DNA from: Silvanigrella paludirubra
Lineage (GTDB): Bacteria; Bdellovibrionota_B; Oligoflexia; Silvanigrellales; Silvanigrellaceae
Assembly (NCBI RefSeq): GCF_009208775.1
Contig: NZ_WFLM01000001.1
Span: 124,001-188,000 of the forward strand
Length of the DNA: 64,000 bases
Direction of reading: 5' to 3'
The position numbers and the translations under genes were made by a program. Shown piece after piece: positions 17,299 to 26,863 of the stretch (position 1 is its first letter; each line of letters begins with the position of its first letter). Under the pieces are notes generated by a model. The model was not told the origin of the DNA, did no database searches, and worked only from the letters and a program-made list of their open reading frames with translations.

Positions 17299-18693
17299 AT
17301 GCGTCTTCATTCTTTTACAAGAAGTTCTTCTCTTTCTGTTTCATGCGAAGAGGCCTTTCAATGGCACAGACGATCGGGTGCTTTTGAGCGAATGTTACCT
17401 CCTTGGATGACTTCCCAAATTATTTCTAAAGAGGGAACTATTTATGATGGCGACTCCGTTACCATTAAAACAAATTTAGGTGTTATTCCTTTTGTTTTTA
17501 AAGCTCAACATCAAAACTATATTGAAAATAAACAATTTGAAGATATACAAATTCAAGGCCCTTTTGCTTTCTTCAAGCATCTGCACAAATTTGAAAAAAT
17601 AGATGATAAAAAATCTAAAATCACAGATCATATTGAATACAGTTTGCCAATAGGAATGTTGTCTCGTTTTTTAGGTAATAAATTTATTGATGAGAAATTA
17701 AATAAAATGTTTACTTATAGGCATAGAACTTTAAAATATGATTTGTTTTTACATTCAAAATATTCAAAGAAAAAACTAAAAATTTTAGTAACAGGTGCTT
17801 CGGGATTGGTAGGAAGTAATTTGGTTCCTTTCTTGACTTCGGGAGGCCATGAAGTCATTAAGCTTGTCAGAACAAATTATAAGTTAGAAGAAGATGCAAA
17901 TCACTTTGCCATTTGGGACAGTGAAAAAAAAGAATTTGTAAATCCCGAAATTTTAGAAGATCTCGATGCGGTTGTTCATTTAGCTGGAGAAAATATTGCA
18001 GCACAAAAATGGAGTGAAGAAAGAAAAAAAGAATTGATCGACAGTCGTGTACATTTTACTTCTGCAATTTGTAATGCTCTTATAAAACAATTAAAAACGC
18101 TTCCAAAATCTTTTATTTCTGCATCAGGAATTGGGATTTTTGGTAGCCGGGATTATGACGATATTTTACATGAAGAATCTAAACTTGGGAGCGGGTTTCT
18201 TGCTAATTTAGCAAAAGATTGGGAAATGGCATCCCGTGAAGCTGAAAAAGCAGGTATTAGAGTTGTTAACTTAAGATTTGGTACCATTATTTCTTTATCT
18301 GGTGGTGTTTTAAAAAAAATGTATACACCTTATCGCTTGTGTTTAGGCGGACCGTTTGGATCGGGAAGACAAATGATTTCTTGGATTTCTATCACAGATG
18401 TTCTCGGCCTTATTTTATTTTCCATCTCAAATAATAAAGTAGAAGGTGCTGTAAATGCGGTTGCTCCTCATGCAGTTACGAATGAACAATTTTCAGAATT
18501 ATTAGCACAGACTTTAGACAGGCCAAGCTCGTTAAGAATTCCTGAGCTTTTTGTAGAATCTCTTTTTGGTGAAATGGGAAGAGAGCTTTTGTTATCGGGG
18601 CAACATGCAAAACCTGTTAAAGCATTAAAAAATGGTTATGAGTTTTTGCACTCTCAATTGCATGATGCGTTTACTTATTGTTTAGGTGTTTAA
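17299..18693 (+). CDS. TIGR01777/YfcH-family SDR epimerase with N-terminal SRPBCC domain
   Basis: The protein has 464 residues from ATG 17299; the longer frame begins at a TTG inside the terminator. Residues about 1-145 form an SRPBCC/START-like ligand-binding domain (SFTRSSSLSVSCEEAFQWHR, then GPFAFFKHLHKFEKIDD). Residues from about 150 are an NAD(P)-binding Rossmann fold (LVTGASGLVGSNLVPFL), followed by VVHLAGENIA, the ASGIGIFGS serine segment, RFGTIISLSGG and WISITDVLGLI. The order SRPBCC plus epimerase is a known arrangement in the 'TIGR01777 family oxidoreductase' group. Substrate is unknown. Ribosome-binding site AGGAG is occluded by the hairpin described at 17256-17298. Confidence 0.88.
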   Translation: MRLHSFTRSSSLSVSCEEAFQWHRRSGAFERMLPPWMTSQIISKEGTIYDGDSVTIKTNLGVIPFVFKAQHQNYIENKQFEDIQIQGPFAFFKHLHKFEKIDDKKSKITDHIEYSLPIGMLSRFLGNKFIDEKLNKMFTYRHRTLKYDLFLHSKYSKKKLKILVTGASGLVGSNLVPFLTSGGHEVIKLVRTNYKLEEDANHFAIWDSEKKEFVNPEILEDLDAVVHLAGENIAAQKWSEERKKELIDSRVHFTSAICNALIKQLKTLPKSFISASGIGIFGSRDYDDILHEESKLGSGFLANLAKDWEMASREAEKAGIRVVNLRFGTIISLSGGVLKKMYTPYRLCLGGPFGSGRQMISWISITDVLGLILFSISNNKVEGAVNAVAPHAVTNEQFSELLAQTLDRPSSLRIPELFVESLFGEMGRELLLSGQHAKPVKALKNGYEFLHSQLHDAFTYCLGV

Positions 18694-18740
18694 AACGTTT
18701 TTTTAATCATAACTTATAAGTTAATATATAAATAAAAAAA

Positions 18741-18769
18741 GAAGCCTCTTTTTAAAAGAGGCTTCTTTT
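18741..18769. terminator. Bidirectional intrinsic terminator
   Basis: GAAGCCTCTTTT (18741-18752) pairs with AAAAGAGGCTTC (18754-18765), with an A run before and a T run after. It lies between the converging SDR and porin-like genes and can serve both. Confidence 0.88.
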
Positions 18770-18804
18770 CATACTTTAAGCAGTAATTTGTTTTAATTTA
18801 AGAA

Positions 18805-20259
18805 TTAAAATGCATATGCTGCTGTTATGTATGTTTTTGTAGCGTTATTTTTCTTGCTAACGTTACCATTTGAATCTGTGTAGTTACTGATATTTGATGT
18901 TTCATAATCAAAGTTAAACGCAGTTTCAAATGTATTTACAGCATAACCAACAGAAGCCGTGATTTGATTATTTGCATAGTTTTGAGAAGTGGATGTGCTT
19001 CCAAAATTTACATTTGCCATTGCATAAGCAGCAGCATAAGTTAATCTATCCCCCTTTTGGATCATATTTGTTAAATAATTGGAAGAGTCAGCAGCTAAAG
19101 CAAAGCCAAGTAAGTAAGCTGTCTGAGAGTCGTCCGTTGTTGGGTTTGTATAATTAAAATCGCCACTGGAATTTTTTGTAGCTGTTTTCGTTTTTCCGAT
19201 ATTTTCGTTTTCATAGTAAACGCTGAAACCGTTTCCAGAAATATTTCCTTTGCTACCAAAAATACCAGCATGGTTATAAACAAGGGATGCTTCTACGTGT
19301 GTAACGTCTCTTGCTTGAGTTAAAGTACCATTGGAGTCTTGGTTTGTAGGAGAATTTCCTTGAGTACCAAAAAAGCCTTTTAGAGCTAAGGATTGGTTAT
19401 CATCAATATTTACATTTGCAGCCAAGTGACCAGCAAAACCAATAGATTGGCTGAATGAAGTGCTTTCCCAATTTGCTTGTTTTGTAGATGCGCTTCCTGA
19501 CCAAGAATATCCGCCGGTTGTATTGCCTGTAGAAGGATAAATAGGGTTTGCATAAGCCACTATGTTATTAAAGGCACCAAAGCCCACTTCAACACTCGCT
19601 TTTTTTCCAAAAGCCATTGCTTCTTTTAAATAAGCACCATCTTGACGACCAAAACCAGTAGTTGTCCAAGCAGCATCTGGAGTTGTTGCGTCTGCGTTTC
19701 CTATACGAATTCCACCTAGCGATAAGGTAGTTGTGAAGGTATTTTCGCCTGCTTTCACAGTTAATACGTCAAGGTTTAATTGAGCGCGGCGAAGTGTAAT
19801 TGCTCCGTTCCCATTATCACCACTAGTTGTTTGTGTAGTTACACCATTTGATGTTGTTGCTGAACTGGATGCAACTGTTTGAGTTGCTTGTTGGTTACCA
19901 CGAAGTTGAACTTCAACTTGTCCAGATGCAATTCCACCAGACACATTAACACCCAAGCGAACTTTATTAGCTTGTAAGTCAGGTGTACTTACTCTTTGAG
20001 AGTCACTTGTATTTGCATTTAATTGAATGATTCCTGCAAATGTTACTTTATTTTCAGTAACGTCTTTTTTTTCCATTTCTTTTTTTAAAGCATCAATTTG
20101 ATCTTGAGAAAATAAAGTACCACCCGTTGTACCAGCGGCATCGAGAGCTACTTTTTGTTCTTTGTTTTCTACTGTTGATTTATTTTCTTGTGCAAATGCT
20201 GTACTTCCAGCAAGAGATAAAGCAGATATCGTTAAACTACGTAAAACGGACTTTTTCAC
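18805..20259 (-). CDS. Porin-like outer-membrane protein
   Basis: The product is 484 residues with a clean signal peptide (KKSVLRSLTISALSLAGSTAFA, cleavage after AFA). A short helical/coiled segment (QDQIDALKKEMEKKD, about 54-70) comes first. Alternating amphipathic strands typical of an outer-membrane beta-barrel follow: KVTFAGIIQLNAN, NKVRLGVNVSGG, SGQVEVQLRG and so on. The protein ends in AAYAF with a terminal Phe, the usual barrel-assembly signal. Putative substrate unknown; a general or selective porin is likely. It has its own good promoter (20338-20366) and an AAGGAG-like site before the ATG. Confidence 0.82.
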   Translation of the reverse strand: MKKSVLRSLTISALSLAGSTAFAQENKSTVENKEQKVALDAAGTTGGTLFSQDQIDALKKEMEKKDVTENKVTFAGIIQLNANTSDSQRVSTPDLQANKVRLGVNVSGGIASGQVEVQLRGNQQATQTVASSSATTSNGVTTQTTSGDNGNGAITLRRAQLNLDVLTVKAGENTFTTTLSLGGIRIGNADATTPDAAWTTTGFGRQDGAYLKEAMAFGKKASVEVGFGAFNNIVAYANPIYPSTGNTTGGYSWSGSASTKQANWESTSFSQSIGFAGHLAANVNIDDNQSLALKGFFGTQGNSPTNQDSNGTLTQARDVTHVEASLVYNHAGIFGSKGNISGNGFSVYYENENIGKTKTATKNSSGDFNYTNPTTDDSQTAYLLGFALAADSSNYLTNMIQKGDRLTYAAAYAMANVNFGSTSTSQNYANNQITASVGYAVNTFETAFNFDYETSNISNYTDSNGNVSKKNNATKTYITAAYAF

Positions 20260-20337
20260 AAATTACTCCTTTAGCAGTAACAAGCTGTATATGAGTGTAT
20301 AAAAAAACAAATATATACCCTAAACTAAGACTTCCAG

Positions 20338-20366
20338 AAGATAAGATAGGGTGTTTTTTTTGTCAA
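20338..20366 (-). promoter_or_regulatory. Sigma70-type promoter of the porin-like gene
   Basis: On the minus strand a perfect TTGACA (-35, 20366-20361) is followed after 17 bases by TATCTT (-10, 20343-20338). Transcription would start near 20331, giving a leader of about 70 bases. Confidence 0.75.
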
Positions 20367-20595
20367 CCAGGCTGCTAATTTTTTTAATAAATCTGTTTTT
20401 CAATGTGGTTTTTAAGAAAAGAAAAAAAAATAATAATTTTAATAATTTAATTTTATACTTGAAACTTTTATAATGAATTATCTAAAAAAAATGTAATAGA
20501 ATTTTAATGGAATTAAATATGAAAGAAGCTAAAAAATAAGCTTTTATTACTAAAAATTTTAGAGAATATTTTTGATTATAATAGATTTAAAAATT

Positions 20596-20630
20596 GAAAA
20601 AACTTAATTCAAAACCTAATTCGAGTTTTT
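20596..20630 (-). terminator. Possible terminator after tatC
   Basis: AAAAACT/AGTTTTT arms with a bulged inner AATT/AATT extension form a stem about 10 bases after the tatC stop codon, followed by T-rich sequence on the minus strand. It is AT-rich and imperfect, so this is a tentative call. Confidence 0.4.
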
Positions 20631-20639
20631 CATTCTAAA

Positions 20640-21497
20640 TTATATGGATGTTGTTAGTTGTGTTTTTCTTTTTTCTTCTATTTTTTTTATAAGATAAATA
20701 GATATTTCAACCATTAAATACATTGGTATAGATACTAAACATAAGCTAATTACATCAGGAGGGGATAAAATAGCCCCAATGATAAAGCATCCTAAAAAAG
20801 CAATTTTTCTATTTTTAATTAAGGTTTCAGAAGGGAGTATTCCTGCTAATCCTAATAAAGAAAGAATGACAGGCACTTCAAATACAGCACCAAAAATAAG
20901 CATCATTGTAATTAAAGAATTAAAATAATTTTCATAAGTTATCATGACTAATGCATATTGACTTGCCCAACTTAAAGCATTTGAAAAAAAATAAGGAATG
21001 ATTAAAAAAAATCCAAAAGAAATTCCTAAATAAAATAAGAAGACACTTGCAAAAACAGAAATGAGAGCAATTTTTTTTTCTTTTTCATATAAAGCAGGAG
21101 CCACAAAGTTCCAAACTTCACGTGCCATAAAAGGAAGGCTTAAAGCAAATCCGATAAGGAAACAAATTTTAAAATTAACTGTAATCACTTCAAATATACT
21201 TATGGAAGAAAGATTCTGGGTAATTCCTTGTTGTTTTAAATTTAGCAAAACAGAGTCATAAGGTTTTTTTAAAAAATGAATTAAGGGTTCCATAAACAAA
21301 AAAGAAATTCCAGAAAATGCACTGAGCCATAAAACGGCGCGCAACGCATGTTTCCTTAATTCACGGATATGATCAAATAAAGACATTTGTGAATCTTCAT
21401 TGCCATTTAAAACGGCTTCTCTTTTCGCTTTTCTTTGAAGTCCAGCGTTAAAAGCGGTTGAAACATATTGAAAAGGTCTAAATCCCATGCGGCTCAT
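20640..21497 (-). CDS. tatC: Sec-independent protein translocase subunit TatC
   Basis: The product is 285 residues. The cytoplasmic N-terminus carries MSLFDHIRELRKHALRAVLW, the conserved 'HL.ELR.R' motif that binds twin-arginine signal peptides. Six hydrophobic segments follow, with FALSLPFMAREVWNFVAPALYEKEKK containing the conserved 'P....W.F..P.L...E' region, then FGAVFEVPVILSLL with the conserved Phe-Glu. The first 35 residues are an extension. The start codon directly follows the polA stop (TAA-ATG), with GGAGG inside the end of polA, so translation is coupled. No tatA or tatB is nearby. Confidence 0.95.
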   Translation of the reverse strand: MSRMGFRPFQYVSTAFNAGLQRKAKREAVLNGNEDSQMSLFDHIRELRKHALRAVLWLSAFSGISFLFMEPLIHFLKKPYDSVLLNLKQQGITQNLSSISIFEVITVNFKICFLIGFALSLPFMAREVWNFVAPALYEKEKKIALISVFASVFLFYLGISFGFFLIIPYFFSNALSWASQYALVMITYENYFNSLITMMLIFGAVFEVPVILSLLGLAGILPSETLIKNRKIAFLGCFIIGAILSPPDVISLCLVSIPMYLMVEISIYLIKKIEEKRKTQLTTSI

Positions 21498-24398
21498 TTA
21501 TTTTGCCTCCAGCCAATTTATACCATGACCGACTTCCACAAGCATAGGAACTTTAAATGAGACACAGTCCTCCATTGCTTTTTTTACAATTTTTTGAATT
21601 TCTTCGTATTCATTTTCTGGGCCATCTAAAACAAGTTCATCGTGCACTTGTAAAATAATTTTTGTTTTTAACTTTTTTTGCACAATGGCTTTATGAACAG
21701 CGAGCATGCCTAGTTTCATAATATCTGCGGCTGTTCCCTGAATAGGTGAATTGATAGCCATATTTTCGGCAAGTTTAGCTTCTAAAGGATTTTTTGAAAA
21801 CATAGCAGGAATAGGGCGCACTCGTCCAAAATAGGTTTTCACAAGGCCTTTTTCGTGAGCCTGAGCTCTTTGGTCATCCAAATATTTTTTCACACCTGAA
21901 AAATTTGTAAAGTAACGTTCAATGAATTTTTTAGAGTCATTTAAAGAAATTTTTTGTTGTTTTGCTAAACGCTGTGCTCCCATTCCATATATTATTCCAA
22001 AGTTTATAGCTTTTGCTTTGCTTCTTTCTTCATTTGTTACTTCATCTAAATTTTTACCTAGAATTTGTGCAGCAGTTTGTCTATGAATATCAGCTCCTGA
22101 GTTAAATGCTTTAATCATATTTTCATCTTTGGAAATATGGGCAAGAACTCGTAATTCAATTTGTGAATAGTCTGCAGAAATAATATTAAAATTCGATTTT
22201 GATGCACTAAAAGCGGCTCTTACTTTTTTACCCCAATCTGTCTTAACTGGGATATTTTGCATATTGGGATCGGAGCTTGAAAGACGACCTGTAGCAGTAC
22301 CAATTTGATTAAAATGGGTATGAACACGACCTGTAGATTTTTTTACAAGTTTAGGTAACACAAGAACATATGTTGAAAGTAATTTAGAAAGCTCACGGTG
22401 ATGTTGGATTTTTTCAACAATAGGGTGTTCTTCAAATTGTTCTAAAACACCGGCATCGGTTTTGTAACCTTGAGTGGTCCTTGCTAGTTTTCCTTTGTAT
22501 CCTATTTTTTCATGAACTTTTAAATGATCAAACAAAATATCACCCAATTGTTTTGGGCTCGTGATTTTAAATGGGAATCCGACTTCGCTAAATATTTCAT
22601 TTTCAATTTTCATTAAAGTGGATTGTATTTCAGCAGTTAATCCACCTAAATATTCAGAATTGATATGAACTCCATTTCTTTCCATTTCAGCAAGAAGTAA
22701 TAAAATGGGCATTTCCATATCATAAAATAATTTTTGGAGATCTGCATTTTGCTTTAACTTATTTTGATAAAATGTCCAAAGACGAAATGTAGCATCAACA
22801 TCTTCACAAGCATATTCGGTTAATTCAGATAAAGGAACATCTAGCATTGATGAACGTCCTGTTTCTTTACCTATAAGAGCACTTGTTGGAATTTTTTGAA
22901 AATCAAAATGTTTTAAAGTTAAAAAATCTAAGCTAAAACCGCCTTCTGCTGGGTTGCTTAACCAGGCTGCCACCATAGTGCAACATGCAGGGCTTTCTCC
23001 AATTTCCACGCCCATGTTTTTTAGCATATGAAGATCATATTTTAAATTGTGAGCTGCAAATGGTGCTTTTCTTTGAGCAAGGGCTTCTTTAAGTCCTTGC
23101 CAAACATCTTTTGGAGAATACTCAGGTAAGTTTTTTTCTTCGGTTAATAAAGTACCGCCCAATAAATGAGTATCATGAGCTGGAATATAATAAGCAATTC
23201 CTTCTTCGAAACAGAGCGATATTCCAATTGGGGTATCTTCAATTATATCTAAACCTGTAGTTTCTGTATCTAGAGCAAAATAAAGAGTTTTAGGGTCTGT
23301 TATGCGATTTAAAATTTGTTTTAATTGTGCTTTTGTTTTAACAAGTGAATAATTTTTTTTATTCCAATTAGAATTGTCACTTGATAAAGATTGTGTTGGT
23401 TGTGTCTCTACTGGAGTAAATTTTTCGTGATGTTCTTTTTCTTCAAATAAATTTGTTTGTGGTTTATTTGTTTCTTCATCCTTATTTTTTTCAAGATTAA
23501 TTTTTTGAGAAGAAGGGGTATCACTATAAATATTTTTTACTAAAGTATGCATTCGCAAGGATTCAAGTTGTGCTTTTGCTGTCTTACTTGTTTTTAAATT
23601 TTGATAAGTATAACGTAACGACAACTCGGAAACATTCATGGGCACAGAAGTGTTTATTGTAACAAGATATCTAGATAAAAGAGCATCTTCTTTATGATTT
23701 TCAAGTGCTGTTTTTGCTCTTTTATTAGTAATTTTATCTAAATTTTCATATACATTTTCTATAGAATGATATTCGGAAATTAGTTTTGCTGCTGTTTTGT
23801 CGCCTATTCCTTTAACTCCAGGAATATTATCTACAGCATCGCCTGTAAGAGCTAAAACTTCAATAACTTGGTTTGGTGGTACTCCAAAATAATCAATTAC
23901 TTTTTCATCATTGACAATATCATATTCGTCTCCTTTTTTAAGAGAAAACATTTTAATATTATCATTTACAATTTGCATGTAATCTTTATCAGAAGTAACA
24001 AGAAATACTTCACCATAATGCTCAAAGTATTTAGCAAGGGTGGCAGCAACATCGTCTGCTTCAAATCCAGGTATAGCAAAGGATGGAATTCCCATTTCTT
24101 TTACTAAATTTTGAATTAAAAAAATTTGTGGAATGATTTCAGGAGGAGTTTCGCCACGGTTCGCTTTATACAAAGGGTAAACTTCATGGCGAAATGTTTT
24201 TTCTTTTAGATCCCAACATATAGCGAAGTGTGTTGGGTTTTGTTCTCTAAATATTTTAATTGCAACCTTTAAAAAACCATAAACAGCGCCAATTGGGGTA
24301 CCGTCGGGAGCTGTTAAGCGCGATCCCATTGCATAAAAGGAACGAAATAGGAGCGACATCCCATCAATAATAAAAAGACGTTGTTTTGTATTTTCCAT
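21498..24398 (-). CDS. polA: DNA polymerase I
   Basis: The product is 966 residues with all three domains. The 5'-3' exonuclease (1-290) has FIIDGMSLLFRSFYA, IPGFEADDVAATLA and the ALTGDAVDNIPGVKGIGDKTA helix-hairpin-helix. The 3'-5' proofreading domain begins FALDTETTGLD (first metal ligands intact) and includes AHNLKYDLHML, so proofreading is likely active. The polymerase domain has DPNMQNIP, motif A SADYSQIELRVLAH, motif B RSKAINFGIIYGMGA and motif C LQVHDELV. A variable linker sits between the first two domains (about 300-345, rich in Asn, Glu and Lys). AGGAAA lies 5-10 bases before the ATG. It is upstream of and coupled to tatC. Confidence 0.98.
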   Translation of the reverse strand: MENTKQRLFIIDGMSLLFRSFYAMGSRLTAPDGTPIGAVYGFLKVAIKIFREQNPTHFAICWDLKEKTFRHEVYPLYKANRGETPPEIIPQIFLIQNLVKEMGIPSFAIPGFEADDVAATLAKYFEHYGEVFLVTSDKDYMQIVNDNIKMFSLKKGDEYDIVNDEKVIDYFGVPPNQVIEVLALTGDAVDNIPGVKGIGDKTAAKLISEYHSIENVYENLDKITNKRAKTALENHKEDALLSRYLVTINTSVPMNVSELSLRYTYQNLKTSKTAKAQLESLRMHTLVKNIYSDTPSSQKINLEKNKDEETNKPQTNLFEEKEHHEKFTPVETQPTQSLSSDNSNWNKKNYSLVKTKAQLKQILNRITDPKTLYFALDTETTGLDIIEDTPIGISLCFEEGIAYYIPAHDTHLLGGTLLTEEKNLPEYSPKDVWQGLKEALAQRKAPFAAHNLKYDLHMLKNMGVEIGESPACCTMVAAWLSNPAEGGFSLDFLTLKHFDFQKIPTSALIGKETGRSSMLDVPLSELTEYACEDVDATFRLWTFYQNKLKQNADLQKLFYDMEMPILLLLAEMERNGVHINSEYLGGLTAEIQSTLMKIENEIFSEVGFPFKITSPKQLGDILFDHLKVHEKIGYKGKLARTTQGYKTDAGVLEQFEEHPIVEKIQHHRELSKLLSTYVLVLPKLVKKSTGRVHTHFNQIGTATGRLSSSDPNMQNIPVKTDWGKKVRAAFSASKSNFNIISADYSQIELRVLAHISKDENMIKAFNSGADIHRQTAAQILGKNLDEVTNEERSKAKAINFGIIYGMGAQRLAKQQKISLNDSKKFIERYFTNFSGVKKYLDDQRAQAHEKGLVKTYFGRVRPIPAMFSKNPLEAKLAENMAINSPIQGTAADIMKLGMLAVHKAIVQKKLKTKIILQVHDELVLDGPENEYEEIQKIVKKAMEDCVSFKVPMLVEVGHGINWLEAK

Positions 24399-24411
24399 AA
24401 TATTTTCCTAA

Positions 24412-24452
24412 AACATTTTTTTATAAATGATTTAATTTTATAAAAAAATGTT
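24412..24452 (-). terminator. 16-base-pair AT hairpin between lysS and polA
   Basis: AACATTTTTTTATAAA (24412-24427) and its perfect complement (24437-24452) flank a 9-base loop. The 3' arm overlaps the lysS stop codon, and the hairpin ends 14 bases before polA. It has a single G-C pair, so it is a weak terminator at best; it may instead protect the lysS 3' end or attenuate read-through into polA. Confidence 0.5.
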
Positions 24453-25944
24453 ACTTTGTTTCTTTTGAATTTTCTGAGTCAGGAATCCCTTGACTTGTTG
24501 GTCTTAATAAAGGGAATAAAATAGTGTCTTTGATATTATCGCAGCCACATAAAATCATAGTAAGGCGGTCAATGCCAATCCCAACACCTGCAATTGGTGG
24601 AAAACCGTGTTCCATGGATGCAAGATAATCTTCATCAAGTGGCATTGCTTCGTCGTCACCGTGTTCTCTTGCTTGCATTTGTTCTTCAAAGCGTTCGCGT
24701 TGATCGATAGGATCGACAAGCTCCGAATAAGCTTTTACAAGTTCAACTCCATTCACAAGAAATTGAAAAAAGTCGACATATTCAGGTTCTTTTGCATTTC
24801 TTCTGGCAAGAGGTGCCATTTCAACTGGATATTTTACTAAAAAACAAGGTTGAATTAATTTAGGACGAGAAACTTTTTTATAAAGGGAATCAACCATATT
24901 AGCCCAGCCTAATGTATTGATATCGTCGTCAAGGCGAATATTTTTTGCTTTTATTTCTTTTGCAAGGGACTCTTTGGTATTCCATTTTTTAATATCTATA
25001 CCGCAGTCTTTTAAAATTAAATCAGAATATTCAATGACAGGCCAATCGCCAGAAAAATCAATTTCATTTCCACCAAGTGTTACCTTAACGGTACCAAATA
25101 TTTTCTCAATAAGGTTACGCATCATGCCTTCAACAAATTTTCTCATTAAATCGGAATTCGAATAAGAAGCATAAAATTCAAGCATGGTGAAGTCTTGAAG
25201 GTGAGTAGCCGATATTCCTTCGTTCCGAAAACATCTTGCAAACTCAAAAACTTTATCAATTCCAGCACCAATAAGTCTCTTTAAATAAGTTTCTGGAGCA
25301 ATTCTTAAAACACACTCAATATCGAGTGCATTATGATGAGTGAAAAAAGGGCGCGCTAAAGCTCCTGAAGGAGTTGTTTGTAAAATGGGCGTTTCTACTT
25401 CATTATATCCATGATCTTCAAGGTAACGGCGTAGCGCTTTTACAACTTGAAAACGTTTCGCAAAAACTTCTCTGGATTCATTATTCATTATAATGTCAAG
25501 ATACCTTTGGCGGTAACGAGTTTCAATGTCTTCAATCCCATGGTATTTTTCTGGTAATGTACGTAAACATTTGTTTAATAATTTCCAGTTTGCAACACGT
25601 AAAGTAAGCTCACCTGTTTTTGTAACAAACATTTCCCCTTGAACACCAACAAAATCTCCAATAGAAACGTGGTTAGCAAACTCTTCAAAAACTTCAGGAG
25701 CTTCCTCTGTTTTACGAACACATATTTGAACTTTTCCACTGAAATCATAAATATGAGCAAATAGAATTTTTCCCATGGTACGCATTGCGACAACACGTCC
25801 TGCTGTACTTACGTCTTTTGTACCTTCTGTTAATGCGGCAACTTCAGAAATGGTGTGCGTTTTATTATAATGGTCGCCAAGATTTCCTCTTTCTCTTTGC
25901 TCTAGAAATTTTGTTTTTTTAAGTTCAAAAATATTGTCTGACAT
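24451..25944 (-). CDS. lysS: Lysyl-tRNA synthetase, class II
   Basis: The protein has 497 residues from ATG 25944, with AAGGGA upstream; the longer frame would overlap the preceding gene. The N-terminal OB-fold anticodon-binding domain (about 45-140) includes GRVVAMRTMGKILFAHI. Class II motif 1 is in RYRQRYLDIIMN; motif 2 is FRNEGISATHLQDFTMLEFY; motif 3 is GVGIGIDRLTMIL. PSGALARPFFTHHNALD and the APETYLKRL segment are lysine-site elements. It charges tRNA-Lys. It follows the zinc permease gene by 10 bases and may be partly co-transcribed with the zinc operon. Confidence 0.97.
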   Translation of the reverse strand: MSDNIFELKKTKFLEQRERGNLGDHYNKTHTISEVAALTEGTKDVSTAGRVVAMRTMGKILFAHIYDFSGKVQICVRKTEEAPEVFEEFANHVSIGDFVGVQGEMFVTKTGELTLRVANWKLLNKCLRTLPEKYHGIEDIETRYRQRYLDIIMNNESREVFAKRFQVVKALRRYLEDHGYNEVETPILQTTPSGALARPFFTHHNALDIECVLRIAPETYLKRLIGAGIDKVFEFARCFRNEGISATHLQDFTMLEFYASYSNSDLMRKFVEGMMRNLIEKIFGTVKVTLGGNEIDFSGDWPVIEYSDLILKDCGIDIKKWNTKESLAKEIKAKNIRLDDDINTLGWANMVDSLYKKVSRPKLIQPCFLVKYPVEMAPLARRNAKEPEYVDFFQFLVNGVELVKAYSELVDPIDQRERFEEQMQAREHGDDEAMPLDEDYLASMEHGFPPIAGVGIGIDRLTMILCGCDNIKDTILFPLLRPTSQGIPDSENSKETK

Positions 25945-25954
25945 ACGAAATCCC

Positions 25955-26794
25955 TTATTTCTCTTGCAACCGTACCGCAAGGGTTTTTATTAATATAGAA
26001 AAAAATCCAACTAGAACAATGCTCGGTCCTACGGGCCAATTAAAGCTGAAAGCAAGTAGGATGCCAAGGAGTCCACCGATAAAGCTTAATAAAACAACTA
26101 TAGGAGAAAAAACACTCCTTGGCTGATAAATAATTGTAGGCAAAGTGAGTAGGGCGGAGATCATCAACCCCCCTACAGCAAAAAGTCCTGATAGAATAGC
26201 AAACGTCATTAATATTGGAAAAAGTTTTTCTAATAATTTTACTTTAAATCCGGCTATTTCTGCAAACTCGGGGTCTGAAAGCCAAGCGTCCCAGTGCTTT
26301 TTTAATGATAAAATAGAAATAGAAACTAGAATAAGAGCGATCGCAAGTACGGAGACATCTCGCCAAGAAAGGGTTAAAACATCTCCAAATAAAATACTTT
26401 CAGGATCGATTCTTGTGTCCTTATTGCTGGATATTGCTATAATTCCAATAGCAAAAAAAGAGGTCAGACAGATAACGGCAGACGCATCGGGTGGAATTTT
26501 TAATGTTTTTAAAATCCATTCAGATATAAATGTTCCTAAAAGTGCTGTAAAAATGGCTCCAACTAAAATACAACCCCAAAAAGGAAAATCGGTAAATTTT
26601 GCTAAAAGAATGCCAATGATAACTCCTGGAAATACAAGATGTGATAAAGTATCACCCAAATAAGCTCGTTGTTTTAAAACAACAACAGGACTTAAAATTC
26701 CACACATAATAGTAATTAATATTGTTGCTACTAGTGCTATTTGTGCAAAACTGTATTGAAATATTTGTATTAAGTTAGAGAATTCTTGAAACAT
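25955..26794 (-). CDS. znuB: Zinc ABC transporter permease (ZnuB-like)
   Basis: The product is 279 residues with about eight hydrophobic segments of the ABC-3 (manganese/zinc) permease family. Family features include LSPVVVLKQRAYLGDTLSHLVFPG (conserved first loop), ISEWILKTLKIPPDASAVICL and FAVGGLMISALLTLPTIIY. It forms the membrane channel for metal delivered by ZnuA. It is the last gene of the zinc operon on the minus strand, 69 bases after znuC. Zinc rather than manganese is inferred from the His-rich ZnuA and the adjoining Zur-like gene. Confidence 0.9.
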   Translation of the reverse strand: MFQEFSNLIQIFQYSFAQIALVATILITIMCGILSPVVVLKQRAYLGDTLSHLVFPGVIIGILLAKFTDFPFWGCILVGAIFTALLGTFISEWILKTLKIPPDASAVICLTSFFAIGIIAISSNKDTRIDPESILFGDVLTLSWRDVSVLAIALILVSISILSLKKHWDAWLSDPEFAEIAGFKVKLLEKLFPILMTFAILSGLFAVGGLMISALLTLPTIIYQPRSVFSPIVVLLSFIGGLLGILLAFSFNWPVGPSIVLVGFFSILIKTLAVRLQEK

Positions 26795-26863
26795 AAAAAT
26801 AAAGGCCTTTAAATTTGATTTTTAAATCATAAAAATAATACAGAAAAATATTTATAAATTGTT

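Larger units (their letters stand above)
20260..20639. other. Intergenic region upstream of the porin-like gene
   Basis: This 380-base gap holds the porin leader (about 70 bases) and promoter on the minus strand, then about 250 bases of AT-rich sequence with no open frame of note. A hairpin near the tatC end (20596-20630) is listed separately. I see no RNA gene. Confidence 0.6.
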
